From the NCBI GenBank assembly GCA_012512705.1, contig JAAZDR010000007.1:1-22048 (forward strand): a stretch of DNA of 22,048 nucleotides. Direction: 5' to 3'. The notes beneath the pieces were generated by a model. That model was not told the origin of the DNA. It saw only the letters and a list, made by a program, of their open reading frames with translations, and made no database searches. The position numbers and the translations under genes were made by a program. Positions 1-5,792 of the stretch are shown here, in pieces. Positions within the stretch are counted from its first letter, which is position 1, and every line of letters begins with the position of its first letter. Source of the stretch: Bacillota bacterium (GTDB lineage Bacteria; Bacillota; Dethiobacteria; DTU022; JAAZDR01).

Positions 1-68
1 ATATCTCTTTTCTTCTGCAGCTCTTCTCTAAGCTTGTTTAAATCTTCGAGGCTGTTAAGGCGCATCAT
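1..68 (-). CDS. HndB-like (2Fe-2S) ferredoxin-domain protein, N-terminal fragment
   Basis: This is a partial gene that runs off the left edge; only about 22 residues are visible, beginning MMRLNSLEDLNKLREELQ. That charged N-terminal helix resembles the opening of the small thioredoxin-like [2Fe-2S] proteins (HndB type) that sit between the NuoE-like and NuoF-like subunits of NAD(P)-linked and bifurcating [FeFe] hydrogenases. Its position directly downstream of a NuoE/HndA gene on the same strand supports this. I start it at the ATG at 68 because an AAGGAAAGGA sequence lies just upstream. A second in-frame ATG at 74 is too close to that ribosome binding site. The metal-binding cysteines lie outside the window, so the family call is inference from a short stretch plus context. 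Confidence 0.55.
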   Translation of the reverse strand, partial: MMRLNSLEDLNKLREELQKKRD

Positions 69-204
69 GATCATCCTTTCCTTCAGAATTAATATCTAAG
101 ACCTGAATCTGCCCATCACTAACAGCACGCAGCATTCCACAGCCATTGTCTTTGAACACCAAATGATTGATCAGTCTAACGTTCAGCAGCTCTGGCTGAT
201 TTGC
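55..204 (-). other. Open frame with no clear start between the nuoE-like and hndB-like genes
   Basis: The 150-nt stretch between the two hydrogenase-type genes stays open for 49 codons and ends at a TAA inside the next gene. The translation looks protein-like, for example NHLVFKDNGCGMLRAVSDG and QIQVLDINSEG. No ATG with a good ribosome binding site precedes it. The only upstream ATG (216) is followed three codons later by an in-frame TGA at 205-207. It may be a small gene with a non-standard start, a decayed remnant, or chance. I do not recognise the family. Confidence 0.2.
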
Positions 205-218
205 TCAGCGTTCCATTA

Positions 219-704
219 CTATTTATAAGTTTCGAGAACAGAGAGGGCCTCGACCGGTGTCAAACGGCCATGCGTATCATCATTGACCATCATCACCGGG
301 GCCTGACCACAGGCGCCGAGACAGGCCACGGGTTCAAATGTGAACCGCATGTCAGAAGTAGTTTGGCCGGGACGGAGACCGAGCTCTTTTTCAATTTTTT
401 CCATAATTAGAGCTGAACCCCGCACATGACAGGCAGTCCCCATGCAAAGGCGAACAATATTTCTACCTCTCGGTTTTAGATGAAACTGAGCATAAAATGT
501 AGCGACTCCGTAAACCTGTGTTAAAGGGAGATTAAAGATACGTGCTACATCCTCCATCGCCTTTTCCGGAAGGTAGCCATAATAAGACTGAATCTCCTGC
601 AAAGCAGGGATAAGGGCACCCTTTTTCAATTTGTACTTCTCCAAAATCTTTTCAATTTCTATCTTTTCCGGTGCTTCCGAAACTGCTAACTTTGTTTGTT
701 CCAC
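219..704 (-). CDS. NuoE/HndA-like [2Fe-2S] subunit of NAD(P)-linked hydrogenase or complex I-type dehydrogenase
   Basis: A 161-residue thioredoxin-fold [2Fe-2S] protein of the 24-kDa NuoE family (HndA or HydC in hydrogenase clusters). It passes electrons near the flavin subunit of a soluble NAD(P)H-linked complex. The four cluster ligands are visible as Cys87 and Cys92 (CMGTACHVRGS) and Cys128 and Cys132 (CLGACGQAPVMMVND). The N-terminal helical part (about 15-75), with GYLPEKAMEDVARIFNLP and YGVATFYAQF, is typical of the family. The start is GTG at 704, with AAGGAGG 10 nt upstream; a nearer ATG at 714 is out of frame and touches the ribosome binding site. An HndB-like gene follows, so hydrogenase is favoured over respiratory complex I, but NuoF and the hydrogenase subunit are outside the window. 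Confidence 0.9.
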   Translation of the reverse strand: MEQTKLAVSEAPEKIEIEKILEKYKLKKGALIPALQEIQSYYGYLPEKAMEDVARIFNLPLTQVYGVATFYAQFHLKPRGRNIVRLCMGTACHVRGSALIMEKIEKELGLRPGQTTSDMRFTFEPVACLGACGQAPVMMVNDDTHGRLTPVEALSVLETYK

Positions 705-741
705 TTTTAGCCATCCTCCTTATACATTTCTTTTTTATTCC

Positions 742-858
742 TTAATATATAAAGCCTGCCGGCCACTTCAAAAGCAGACAGCAGTGTCGATAGTAGGGGA
801 GCTTCACTTCTTGAGGGTCTCTTTTTTGCAGCTGCAGACCATCGGCCAAGATTATCAT
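742..858 (-). CDS. Possible 38-residue small protein or leader peptide upstream of nuoE-like gene
   Basis: A short open frame starting ATG at 858 and ending TAA at 744-742, preceded by an excellent AAAAGGAGGG ribosome binding site about 9 nt upstream. The peptide begins MIILADGLQLQKRDPQEV and ends with a Cys-Cys pair, a Trp-Pro and FIY. It has no resemblance I recognise. It lies 37 nt before the nuoE-like GTG on the same strand and inside a long leader, so it could be a translated leader peptide or a small gene of the operon. The support is the ribosome binding site, not homology. Confidence 0.35.
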   Translation of the reverse strand: MIILADGLQLQKRDPQEVKLPYYRHCCLLLKWPAGFIY

Positions 859-885
859 GCAGTCAATCCCTCCTTTTATTGACAA

Positions 886-902
886 AACAGGATGCTCCTG
901 TT
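886..902. repeat. 17-bp palindrome in leader (7-bp arms, 3-nt centre)
   Basis: AACAGGA-TGC-TCCTGTT is a perfect inverted repeat. On the transcribed (minus) strand it forms a 7-bp hairpin whose 3' side ends about 10 nt before the AAAAGGAGGG of the possible 38-residue ORF. It could be an operator or an RNA hairpin influencing that ribosome binding site. No real U-tract follows it, so a terminator role is unlikely. Confidence 0.3.
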
Positions 903-1079
903 CTGCAATACTTTCCCGATTACGTTTGGAACTGCAGCAGCAATCGTAGATATCACCCCCAATTTTTTGAACTCAATTATCTAAAAATTCCCCAACTTAC
1001 AAACTAAAATAAAAAACAATCTTTTGGCTCTTGTAGTAAAAATTTTCACTTGGCCCATTAAAAAATATTTCCTAAAGCT

Positions 1080-1097
1080 TAGTTATTTTTTTCACAA
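1080..1097. promoter_or_regulatory. Rex-like operator candidate
   Basis: On the minus strand the site reads TTGTGAAAAAAATAACTA. The Gram-positive Rex (NADH/NAD sensor) site is roughly TTGTTAA or TTGTGAA, four spacer bases, then the inverted half; this sequence has one perfect half and one half with two mismatches. Rex control would fit a hydrogenase or NADH-linked operon. However, the site lies about 110 nt downstream of the best promoter, and AT-rich DNA gives such matches by chance. Confidence 0.25.
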
Positions 1098-1210
1098 ATG
1101 TTCATAAAAAAACCAATATGTTAAATTATTAATTAATCTCTATTAGTTAACTTATCTACCCTATTACTATAAATATTTCAATTTTCGGTTCTTATTTAAT
1201 TTGCACTTTC

Positions 1211-1239
1211 ATTATAAAATTAATCTCTTCTTTTGTCAA
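1211..1239 (-). promoter_or_regulatory. Consensus sigma-A promoter for the nuoE/hnd-type operon
   Basis: On the minus strand TTGACA (1239-1234) and TATAAT (1216-1211) are both perfect consensus hexamers separated by exactly 17 bp. Transcription would start near 1204 and run leftwards, giving a leader of about 345 nt before the possible small ORF and about 500 nt before the nuoE-like start. No other gene lies between, so this promoter most plausibly drives the hydrogenase-type genes. Confidence 0.75.
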
Positions 1240-1392
1240 TATTTTCAGCCTTAATTTATAGTCTGTCTTTATCGTTACTAAAATGTAACCGAGCGCTCAA
1301 TCTGTGTCCTTGGAAATTTATAAAACCGTCCCCTTATATTGAAGGATTTTTTAAAAAAGTTCATAGCACTACTAATAGGCTGTGAGAAGCAG

Positions 1393-1920
1393 TTATGAGT
1401 GATTCAAACGGCTCATGTTTTTCCTATAATAAGCGGCTCGTTCACGGTAAATGTTAAATATTAACCGAGCTTCTTCAAGATCCTTTTCCGTCAGCTCCCT
1501 CACGGGCTTTGCCGGGGAACCTAGCGCCAATGTATAGGGAGGTATACGCGTTTTCCCGGTTACCAGGGAGTTGGCACCAATAATTGCTCCTTCGCCGATA
1601 TAGGCACCTGTTAAAACGCAGCATCCCATCCCAATTAAAGCATCATCCTCTACTGTACAACCGTGGAGGACAGACCCGTGGGCCACGGATACTCTATCTC
1701 CAATCATTACCGGATATCCTTTATCTTCATGAATGGTACAATTGTCCTGGACGTTTGTTGCTGCACCTATATAAACAGCATCAATATCCCCACGGATAAC
1801 GGCATTATACCAGACACTTGACTGGCTCTTTATTGTTACCTGGCCGATAATCCTTGCCCCGGGGGCGATAAAAACATCTTCGCTGATCACTGGCTTCAAA
1901 TCGCCTATTGCATAAAGCAT
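1393..1920 (-). CDS. Gamma-class carbonic-anhydrase-like hexapeptide-repeat protein (YrdA/PaaY family)
   Basis: A 175-residue left-handed beta-helix protein of the gamma carbonic anhydrase superfamily, which binds zinc or iron at trimer interfaces. From the chosen start the three metal-ligand histidines are His64 (NCTIHEDKG), His81 (VAHG) and His86 (VLHGC), with the family motifs VWYNAVIRGD, IGD and LIGMG. Many YrdA/PaaY-like members show weak or no CO2 hydration, so the activity is uncertain. The ATG at 1920 is used because AGGAGG lies 8 nt upstream; the in-frame TTG at 1926 is only 2 nt from it. The gene follows the UPF0280 gene by 54 nt and may be the last gene of the sulfide-assimilation operon. 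A small hairpin (1955-1973) lies in that gap. Confidence 0.85.
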   Translation of the reverse strand: MLYAIGDLKPVISEDVFIAPGARIIGQVTIKSQSSVWYNAVIRGDIDAVYIGAATNVQDNCTIHEDKGYPVMIGDRVSVAHGSVLHGCTVEDDALIGMGCCVLTGAYIGEGAIIGANSLVTGKTRIPPYTLALGSPAKPVRELTEKDLEEARLIFNIYRERAAYYRKNMSRLNHS

Positions 1921-1954
1921 ATCCAAAACCTCCTAGTATAAATTAAATATCAAT

Positions 1955-1973
1955 CGCTAAAAAAATATTAGCG
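1955..1973 (-). repeat. Short inverted repeat between UPF0280 and carbonic-anhydrase-like genes
   Basis: On the minus strand CGCTAA and TTAGCG form a 6-bp stem around a T-rich 7-nt loop, just after the UPF0280 stop. No U-tract follows the stem. At most it is a weak terminator or an RNA-processing hairpin. Confidence 0.25.
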
Positions 1974-1974
1974 T

Positions 1975-2715
1975 CTAAACGGGAACAATTTCTATATTAC
2001 CCCAGGCAACAATGCGCTCGCCACAAACTAGAAGCACACCATCTATGCCTTCAATATTGCGAGCAAACGCTAACGCTTCCTCTAGATCCTCCTCACTTTT
2101 AACCAGATTACAGGTAGCGGTGGCACAAGCATCCGCAAGGGCTACCCAATCAGAAATAACAACACAGGCATCGCAGATCCCGTAACTTAAGGAGGCCCCC
2201 ACAGTACCTGATGAGGTACATACCGCAAAAGGCTTCTTGCGCGGCTGCAATCTCAGGGCGATCTTTCCGGAAAATGGCGAATCGCCAGCGTAAACTGCTA
2301 TCCGACGTTCCCGAGTGGTATAAAGAAAAATATCGCCACCGTTTTCAACGATCGTTTCCCTGCATCGGGAAAGGAGAGCATCCCCTATGAACGCGGCAAC
2401 AGCCCCGGCTACAGAGGCCATAGGACCGACCCCAACCCTGTTGGCAGCCCTGACCATCTCTAGGACCAGGGGTGGTGCCTTAAAGGATACAAGATAAGGA
2501 GAAAGAGCAGCAGCAAACCCCGGATCTTCTTTAATGTAGCAATCAAGTAAATGTCGGCAGCGCCAGAGAAGCTGCTCCACCTGTTCTGCCAAACCATCCC
2601 TGTAACTTTCACGATCAACAGCGATCCATAGATCAGACTCTTTTACTTTTACCGTAAAAGAAGAGAGGTCTGCCGCCCCCATGCAGCGTCGATAAACACG
2701 CCTTACTCCCTGCAT
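1975..2715 (-). CDS. COG2122/UPF0280 ApbE-like protein, sulfide-assimilation partner
   Basis: A 246-residue member of the UPF0280 (COG2122) family, distantly related to the ApbE flavin transferase fold. Family signatures seen are RVGVGPMASVAGAVAAFIGD (about residues 93-112), VENGGDIFLYT, and CTSSGTVGASLSYG followed by CDACVVISDW. The methanogen homologue (MA1715 in Methanosarcina acetivorans, from memory) is linked to efficient use of low sulfide; its chemistry is not settled. The start is placed at the ATG at 2715, which overlaps the upstream TAA by one base (TAATG) and has GGAGG 10 nt before it. A longer frame to 2778 exists but would overlap the ferredoxin gene by 64 nt. The gene lies directly after the COG1900 and NIL-ferredoxin genes, which is strong functional context. 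Confidence 0.85.
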   Translation of the reverse strand: MQGVRRVYRRCMGAADLSSFTVKVKESDLWIAVDRESYRDGLAEQVEQLLWRCRHLLDCYIKEDPGFAAALSPYLVSFKAPPLVLEMVRAANRVGVGPMASVAGAVAAFIGDALLSRCRETIVENGGDIFLYTTRERRIAVYAGDSPFSGKIALRLQPRKKPFAVCTSSGTVGASLSYGICDACVVISDWVALADACATATCNLVKSEEDLEEALAFARNIEGIDGVLLVCGERIVAWGNIEIVPV

Positions 2716-3119
2716 TAAAAACGCGCCTCCATCGCCCGTGCCGGGCAAGCCTTCAGACAGTGCTCGCAGGCAACGCATTTCTGTTCATCAAAGCAGATTA
2801 ACATCTCCGGGCGCTGCAGAACTAAAGCCCCGCTCGGGCAAATCACCGAACAGGCACCGCAGTGGGTACAGCGCTCTTCATTCCAGATGATCTCCTGGCG
2901 GAGGGAAGAAACACGCAGTCCGTTCGCTTGCAGAAATTCTAAAGCCTCTTCATAGCGCTGATCATCGCCGCTAACTTCCAAGACAATCCGCCCTTCTTTG
3001 CGTGGATTTATCTCCGCCTTTAAGATGTTGACCACCAGGTTGAAGTCTTTCACCAGGTAATAGATGAACGGCTGTTCAACAACAGCTGATGGAAAGTGTA
3101 GGACGATCTTTTGTTTCAT
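2715..3119 (-). CDS. NIL-domain protein with two [4Fe-4S] clusters (L-aspartate semialdehyde sulfurtransferase ferredoxin)
   Basis: A 134-residue protein with an N-terminal NIL domain (about 1-75, an ACT-like fold) and a C-terminal bacterial-ferredoxin domain. Both cluster motifs are complete: Cys84, 87, 90, 94 (CTHCGACSVICP) and Cys115, 118, 121, 125 (CVACEHCLKACP). In methanogens this protein (MA1822 type) partners the COG1900 sulfurtransferase and is thought to supply electrons for reducing the persulfide or thioaldehyde intermediate on the way to homocysteine. It starts one base after the TAA of the COG1900 gene, with AAGGAGGGGG upstream, so translation is probably coupled. NIL domains also occur in methionine ABC transporters, but there is no ATPase here. 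Confidence 0.88.
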   Translation of the reverse strand: MKQKIVLHFPSAVVEQPFIYYLVKDFNLVVNILKAEINPRKEGRIVLEVSGDDQRYEEALEFLQANGLRVSSLRQEIIWNEERCTHCGACSVICPSGALVLQRPEMLICFDEQKCVACEHCLKACPARAMEARF

Positions 3120-4325
3120 TTAGCTTCCCCCTCCTTGGGTTTTCTCTGTTTTGAACTTTGTTGGCTCATCTGTAGGCAGCGGTGCAGCTGGCGGGGTCAG
3201 TAAGAACTCGCCTTTCGTAATCCATTTTTTAAGCACTGTGGCAATCTCCCTCGCCTTGGCGTAGCTTGATAAAGGTGCACTGGGTACTTCGCGTCCATTG
3301 ATACAAATTTTTCCTGTCTTGAGCTCAGCATAGCTTACTTCTGCTAAAACTTCTCCCGTACCCTGTGGATAGGCTTCACTGTAATCGACGACCGGAGCAT
3401 AGATTTCCTCATCAGTTACTGCACAAAAATGCAGGATCTCCTCGTTTAAGATCGGTATAGGGATACCGATCCCCACCTGTAGCGTAGGTCCATAACCCAA
3501 AAAACTCATTCCCCGCAGCCATTTGCTTGACATCTGTTTTAAATCTCCGGTTACGGCGAGTGTTCCCGCAGGTCTGCGCGGCACGCCATTTGCACTGCGG
3601 GGAACGTCAAGATTGTGTTGAGTTCCATGCCAGGTGACATAGCCGATCCCGCCGCCGAGAAAGATCTTAGTCCCCAAACCAATGGTTTTAAACAAGGGAT
3701 CGTTAAACAGTGGGCTCAGCTGTCCTGCAGTGGAGTAGTTGGCATTTCCCATTTTCGGCTTCAAAACGCCCATATAGGTATAAAGGGTTCGATCAGAAAG
3801 GTTAACAGCAACATTATAATTCTGATAAGCATTACGGGGATTAAAGAGGATTGCCTCCCCAATATCTTTAAGCGTAATCCATTCTTCAAATTTGCGGCGC
3901 GGGTAGCAATCGGTACCATAGGCAGTAGCCTCTAGACGCACCTCACGACCGGCAACGAGATCTTCGATCACATGGCCGCCACCGTAATTAAATTCTCCGG
4001 GGAAAATACGGTTTGCCGGATCATATTCCGCAAGCTCTGTCGCCCCAAGGTAGACATCCACCGCTGCCAGACCTGCATAAGCGTTAACACCGTTCAAAAA
4101 TACTTTGGACATCTTCATTCTTGGTTTAGGGTGCGGTAGGTTTAGGAATACTCCTGAAGAACACATTGGGCTAAATGTCCCAGTTGTAACAACATCTACA
4201 AGTTCCGCCGCTTTCTTTAACCCCTTTTCTTTTACAAAAGGTATTACCTCTTCTGCCGTAACAACAACCGCTTCCCCTTTTCTAATACGCGCGTTGTTCT
4301 CTTCGTAACTTTTCTCTACAGCCAT
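3120..4325 (-). CDS. L-aspartate semialdehyde sulfurtransferase (COG1900/DUF39, homocysteine biosynthesis)
   Basis: A 401-residue DUF39/COG1900 protein, the enzyme that in methanogens (MA1821 type) makes homocysteine from aspartate semialdehyde and sulfide without O-acyl-homoserine. Two conserved cysteines stand out: Cys55 in SPMCSSGVFLNLPHPKPR and Cys140 in AYGTDCYPRRKFE. The methanogen enzyme has cysteines in equivalent places that carry the persulfide. Other family features are GGGHVIEDLVAG, the IFLGGGIGYVTWHGTQHN stretch and GRPAGTLAVTGDLKQM-like motifs near the middle. The DUF39 core ends before the tail; the last 30 or so residues are Pro/Lys-rich. The ATG start at 4325 has GAGGAGG 7 nt upstream. 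It lies 56 nt after queT with no visible terminator, so it may share that transcript, though queT's riboswitch appears to act on translation only. Confidence 0.9.
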   Translation of the reverse strand: MAVEKSYEENNARIRKGEAVVVTAEEVIPFVKEKGLKKAAELVDVVTTGTFSPMCSSGVFLNLPHPKPRMKMSKVFLNGVNAYAGLAAVDVYLGATELAEYDPANRIFPGEFNYGGGHVIEDLVAGREVRLEATAYGTDCYPRRKFEEWITLKDIGEAILFNPRNAYQNYNVAVNLSDRTLYTYMGVLKPKMGNANYSTAGQLSPLFNDPLFKTIGLGTKIFLGGGIGYVTWHGTQHNLDVPRSANGVPRRPAGTLAVTGDLKQMSSKWLRGMSFLGYGPTLQVGIGIPIPILNEEILHFCAVTDEEIYAPVVDYSEAYPQGTGEVLAEVSYAELKTGKICINGREVPSAPLSSYAKAREIATVLKKWITKGEFLLTPPAAPLPTDEPTKFKTEKTQGGGS

Positions 4326-4381
4326 ACAGCAGCCTCCTCTGGAAATCTACTTTATTCAAACATTCCGGATCAATTTTACCT

Positions 4382-5089
4382 CTATCTAACCGGACCTTTC
4401 TCTGGCTCTTTTTTTACTTTTTTTAAATAAATAAATCTGGCTAAATAGATAAACGGGGTATCCGCTGCAGCGACCAGCCATTTTAAAAAATAAGTTGTCA
4501 ATAGGATTGACCAGAAAACTTCAGCGGGGAAAACCCCTACGAAAGCAAGCACACAAAAGAGCACGCTGTCAATTAACTGGCTAACCATAGTGCTAAAATT
4601 ATTTCTAATCCAAATCTGGTGCGGGTAAGGGAAAATATTCCGCCAAAAATTGTACGCCCAAACATCGTGCATCTGACTAATAATGTAGGCTACAACACTG
4701 GCAAACGCAACCCGCGGCAAAAAACTAAATATACTGACCAAGGCGCCCTGGATAAAATCTGATGAATGTGGGACAAACAGCAAAGCAATTTGCATAATTA
4801 CTACCGAGCTGATCAGCGTAAAAAAACCAATCCATACGGCCTTGCGTGCTTCTTTCGGCCCATAAAACTCGTTAAGAATATCGGTCACCAGAAAAGATGA
4901 ACCATAGATAATATTGCCAAGTGTAGCAACAAATCCGAAGAGTTCTACCGTCTTCAAAACTTGAATATTAGCAAGGATCGCCGCAACGGCAACCCATACG
5001 AAAAGCCCTTCCCTACCAAAAAACCAAAAGGCAAACAATACAAAACCAAAATTAACGAACAAAAACAGGAGCCAGAGCAACTCGTTCAA
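4382..5089 (-). CDS. Queuosine precursor transporter (YhhQ/QueT-like, VUT family)
   Basis: A 235-residue integral membrane protein with six or seven hydrophobic segments (near 3-24, 28-47, 50-70, 82-105, 115-140, 168-188 and 190-215). The family core is plain: ANIQVLKTVELFG, LGNIIYGSSFLVTDILNEFYG and KEARKAVWIGFF. YhhQ-type proteins take up preQ0 or preQ1 for queuosine tRNA modification. A preQ1-I riboswitch directly upstream makes preQ1 the likely cargo. The start is TTG at 5089, with an AAGGGGAG ribosome binding site 7 nt before it. The C-terminus is basic (KKVKKEPEKG), suggesting a cytoplasmic end. No queuosine biosynthesis gene lies nearby, which fits salvage rather than de novo synthesis. 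Confidence 0.9.
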   Translation of the reverse strand: MNELLWLLFLFVNFGFVLFAFWFFGREGLFVWVAVAAILANIQVLKTVELFGFVATLGNIIYGSSFLVTDILNEFYGPKEARKAVWIGFFTLISSVVIMQIALLFVPHSSDFIQGALVSIFSFLPRVAFASVVAYIISQMHDVWAYNFWRNIFPYPHQIWIRNNFSTMVSQLIDSVLFCVLAFVGVFPAEVFWSILLTTYFLKWLVAAADTPFIYLARFIYLKKVKKEPEKGPVR

Positions 5090-5105
5090 AGGTCTTCTCC
5101 CCTTG

Positions 5106-5143
5106 TCCTTAGTTTTGATAACGCAGGATGTTGCGAACTGCGG
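5106..5143 (-). promoter_or_regulatory. preQ1-I riboswitch controlling queT
   Basis: On the minus strand a 5-bp stem CGCAG (5142-5138) and CTGCG (5126-5122) encloses the loop TTCGCAACATC. It is followed by the A-rich tail TTATCAAAACTAAGGA, which folds back on the loop in known H-type pseudoknots. The layout closely matches the Thermoanaerobacter and Bacillus preQ1-I aptamers, including the TCGCA loop core and the CAAAAC...AAGG tail. The aptamer ends 16 nt before the queT TTG start and its AAGGA lies next to the ribosome binding site. No terminator hairpin follows, so repression is most likely at translation. Confidence 0.88.
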
Positions 5144-5345
5144 ATATTGGCCTCTACAGGTTAATATCTACACCAATATCAAACAAAAAACCTTAACGAT
5201 ATATTTTTCTTTATTTACAAGCGCAATCCTTCCCTAAAAGCAAAAAGGAGACAATTTCGGCAGAGAATCTGTTCTCTAGCTGCTAAAGATATGATAAGAT
5301 GAGGTTAATTATCAAGAAGTGTTAGCTGTTAAGGAGGGTATAAAG

Positions 5346-5789
5346 GTGTTCAACGAACTTGCACAGCCCGTTAAAATTGGCTTGCAGAAGTCAGTGCAGA
5401 TCCTCTGGCTTCTTGTAAAAATAATTACCCCTGTTTCCTGTGTGATTGTAGTAATGGATTACTTTAATATCATGGAGGCGATCGCTTCTTTCTCCGCGCC
5501 AGTAATGGCGCTAACTGGCCTACCCGGCGAAGCTGCAATCGCTCTTGCACTTGGCTTTTTCCTTAACATTTATGCCGCCATCGGCGCAATCAACGCCCTG
5601 CCGTTAGGCACTCAAGAAATTACCATCTTAGCGGTCATCCTCGGCATCAGCCACGAGCTTCCTATAGAAACCGCGATCTGCCGCCATACTGGCCTAAGGG
5701 CTCCTATTTCTTTTTTCTTACGCCTAGCAGCAGCGCTCACAGCCGGGATTTTCCTTAACCATATCATTTTTAAGTTTATGGGTGTATAG
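5346..5789 (+). CDS. Nucleoside-recognition/Gate-domain membrane protein, half-size subunit A
   Basis: A 147-residue hydrophobic protein resembling the nucleoside-recognition (Gate) domain found in SpmA/SpmB and nucleoside transporters. Visible features are a membrane span near 20-43 (ILWLLVKIITPVSCVIVVM), the MALTGLPGEAAIALALGFFL turn typical of the fold, and further spans near 65-85, 90-112 and 120-142. The start is GTG at 5346, with AAGGAGGG 7 nt upstream; the longer frame from 5319 has no ribosome binding site and contains the one used here. It is followed 3 nt later by a second protein of the same type, so the two probably form one transporter. The substrate cannot be told from sequence. 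Sporulation proteins SpmA/SpmB are an alternative, but these two are shorter. Confidence 0.7.
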   Translation: MFNELAQPVKIGLQKSVQILWLLVKIITPVSCVIVVMDYFNIMEAIASFSAPVMALTGLPGEAAIALALGFFLNIYAAIGAINALPLGTQEITILAVILGISHELPIETAICRHTGLRAPISFFLRLAAALTAGIFLNHIIFKFMGV

Positions 5790-5792
5790 AGC

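Larger units (their letters stand above)
859..1392. other. AT-rich intergenic region (534 bases) holding promoter and leader
   Basis: There is no convincing conventional gene on either strand here. The right end (about 1240-1392) is the region downstream of the carbonic-anhydrase-like gene; it contains the GTTAC...GTAAC inverted repeat at 1274-1289 and the perfect 8-bp palindrome GAGCGCTC at 1291-1298. A strong minus-strand promoter follows at 1211-1239. The remaining 350 bases would be transcribed as a leader of the hydrogenase-type operon and contain a Rex-like site and a short palindrome. No strong rho-independent terminator is visible between the upstream gene and the promoter; only a weak imperfect hairpin precedes the T-run near 1350. 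Confidence 0.7.

Noticed and set aside
219..704. Annotation as a respiratory complex I NuoE
   Set aside because: The next gene begins like HndB and not like a complex I gene, so a soluble hydrogenase-type complex is favoured, though not proven within the window.
1322..1336. AACCGTCCCC motif resembling sequences often seen scattered between genes in some Clostridia
   Set aside because: Only one copy is in the window and no repeat structure or transposase is nearby, so a repeat-family call cannot be supported.
1393..1926. TTG start at 1926 for the carbonic-anhydrase-like gene
   Set aside because: It lies 2 nt from AGGAGG; the ATG at 1920 has proper spacing.
5266..5296. Promoter for the plus-strand Gate pair with -10 TATGAT at 5290
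   Set aside because: No acceptable -35 hexamer is found 16-18 bp upstream.
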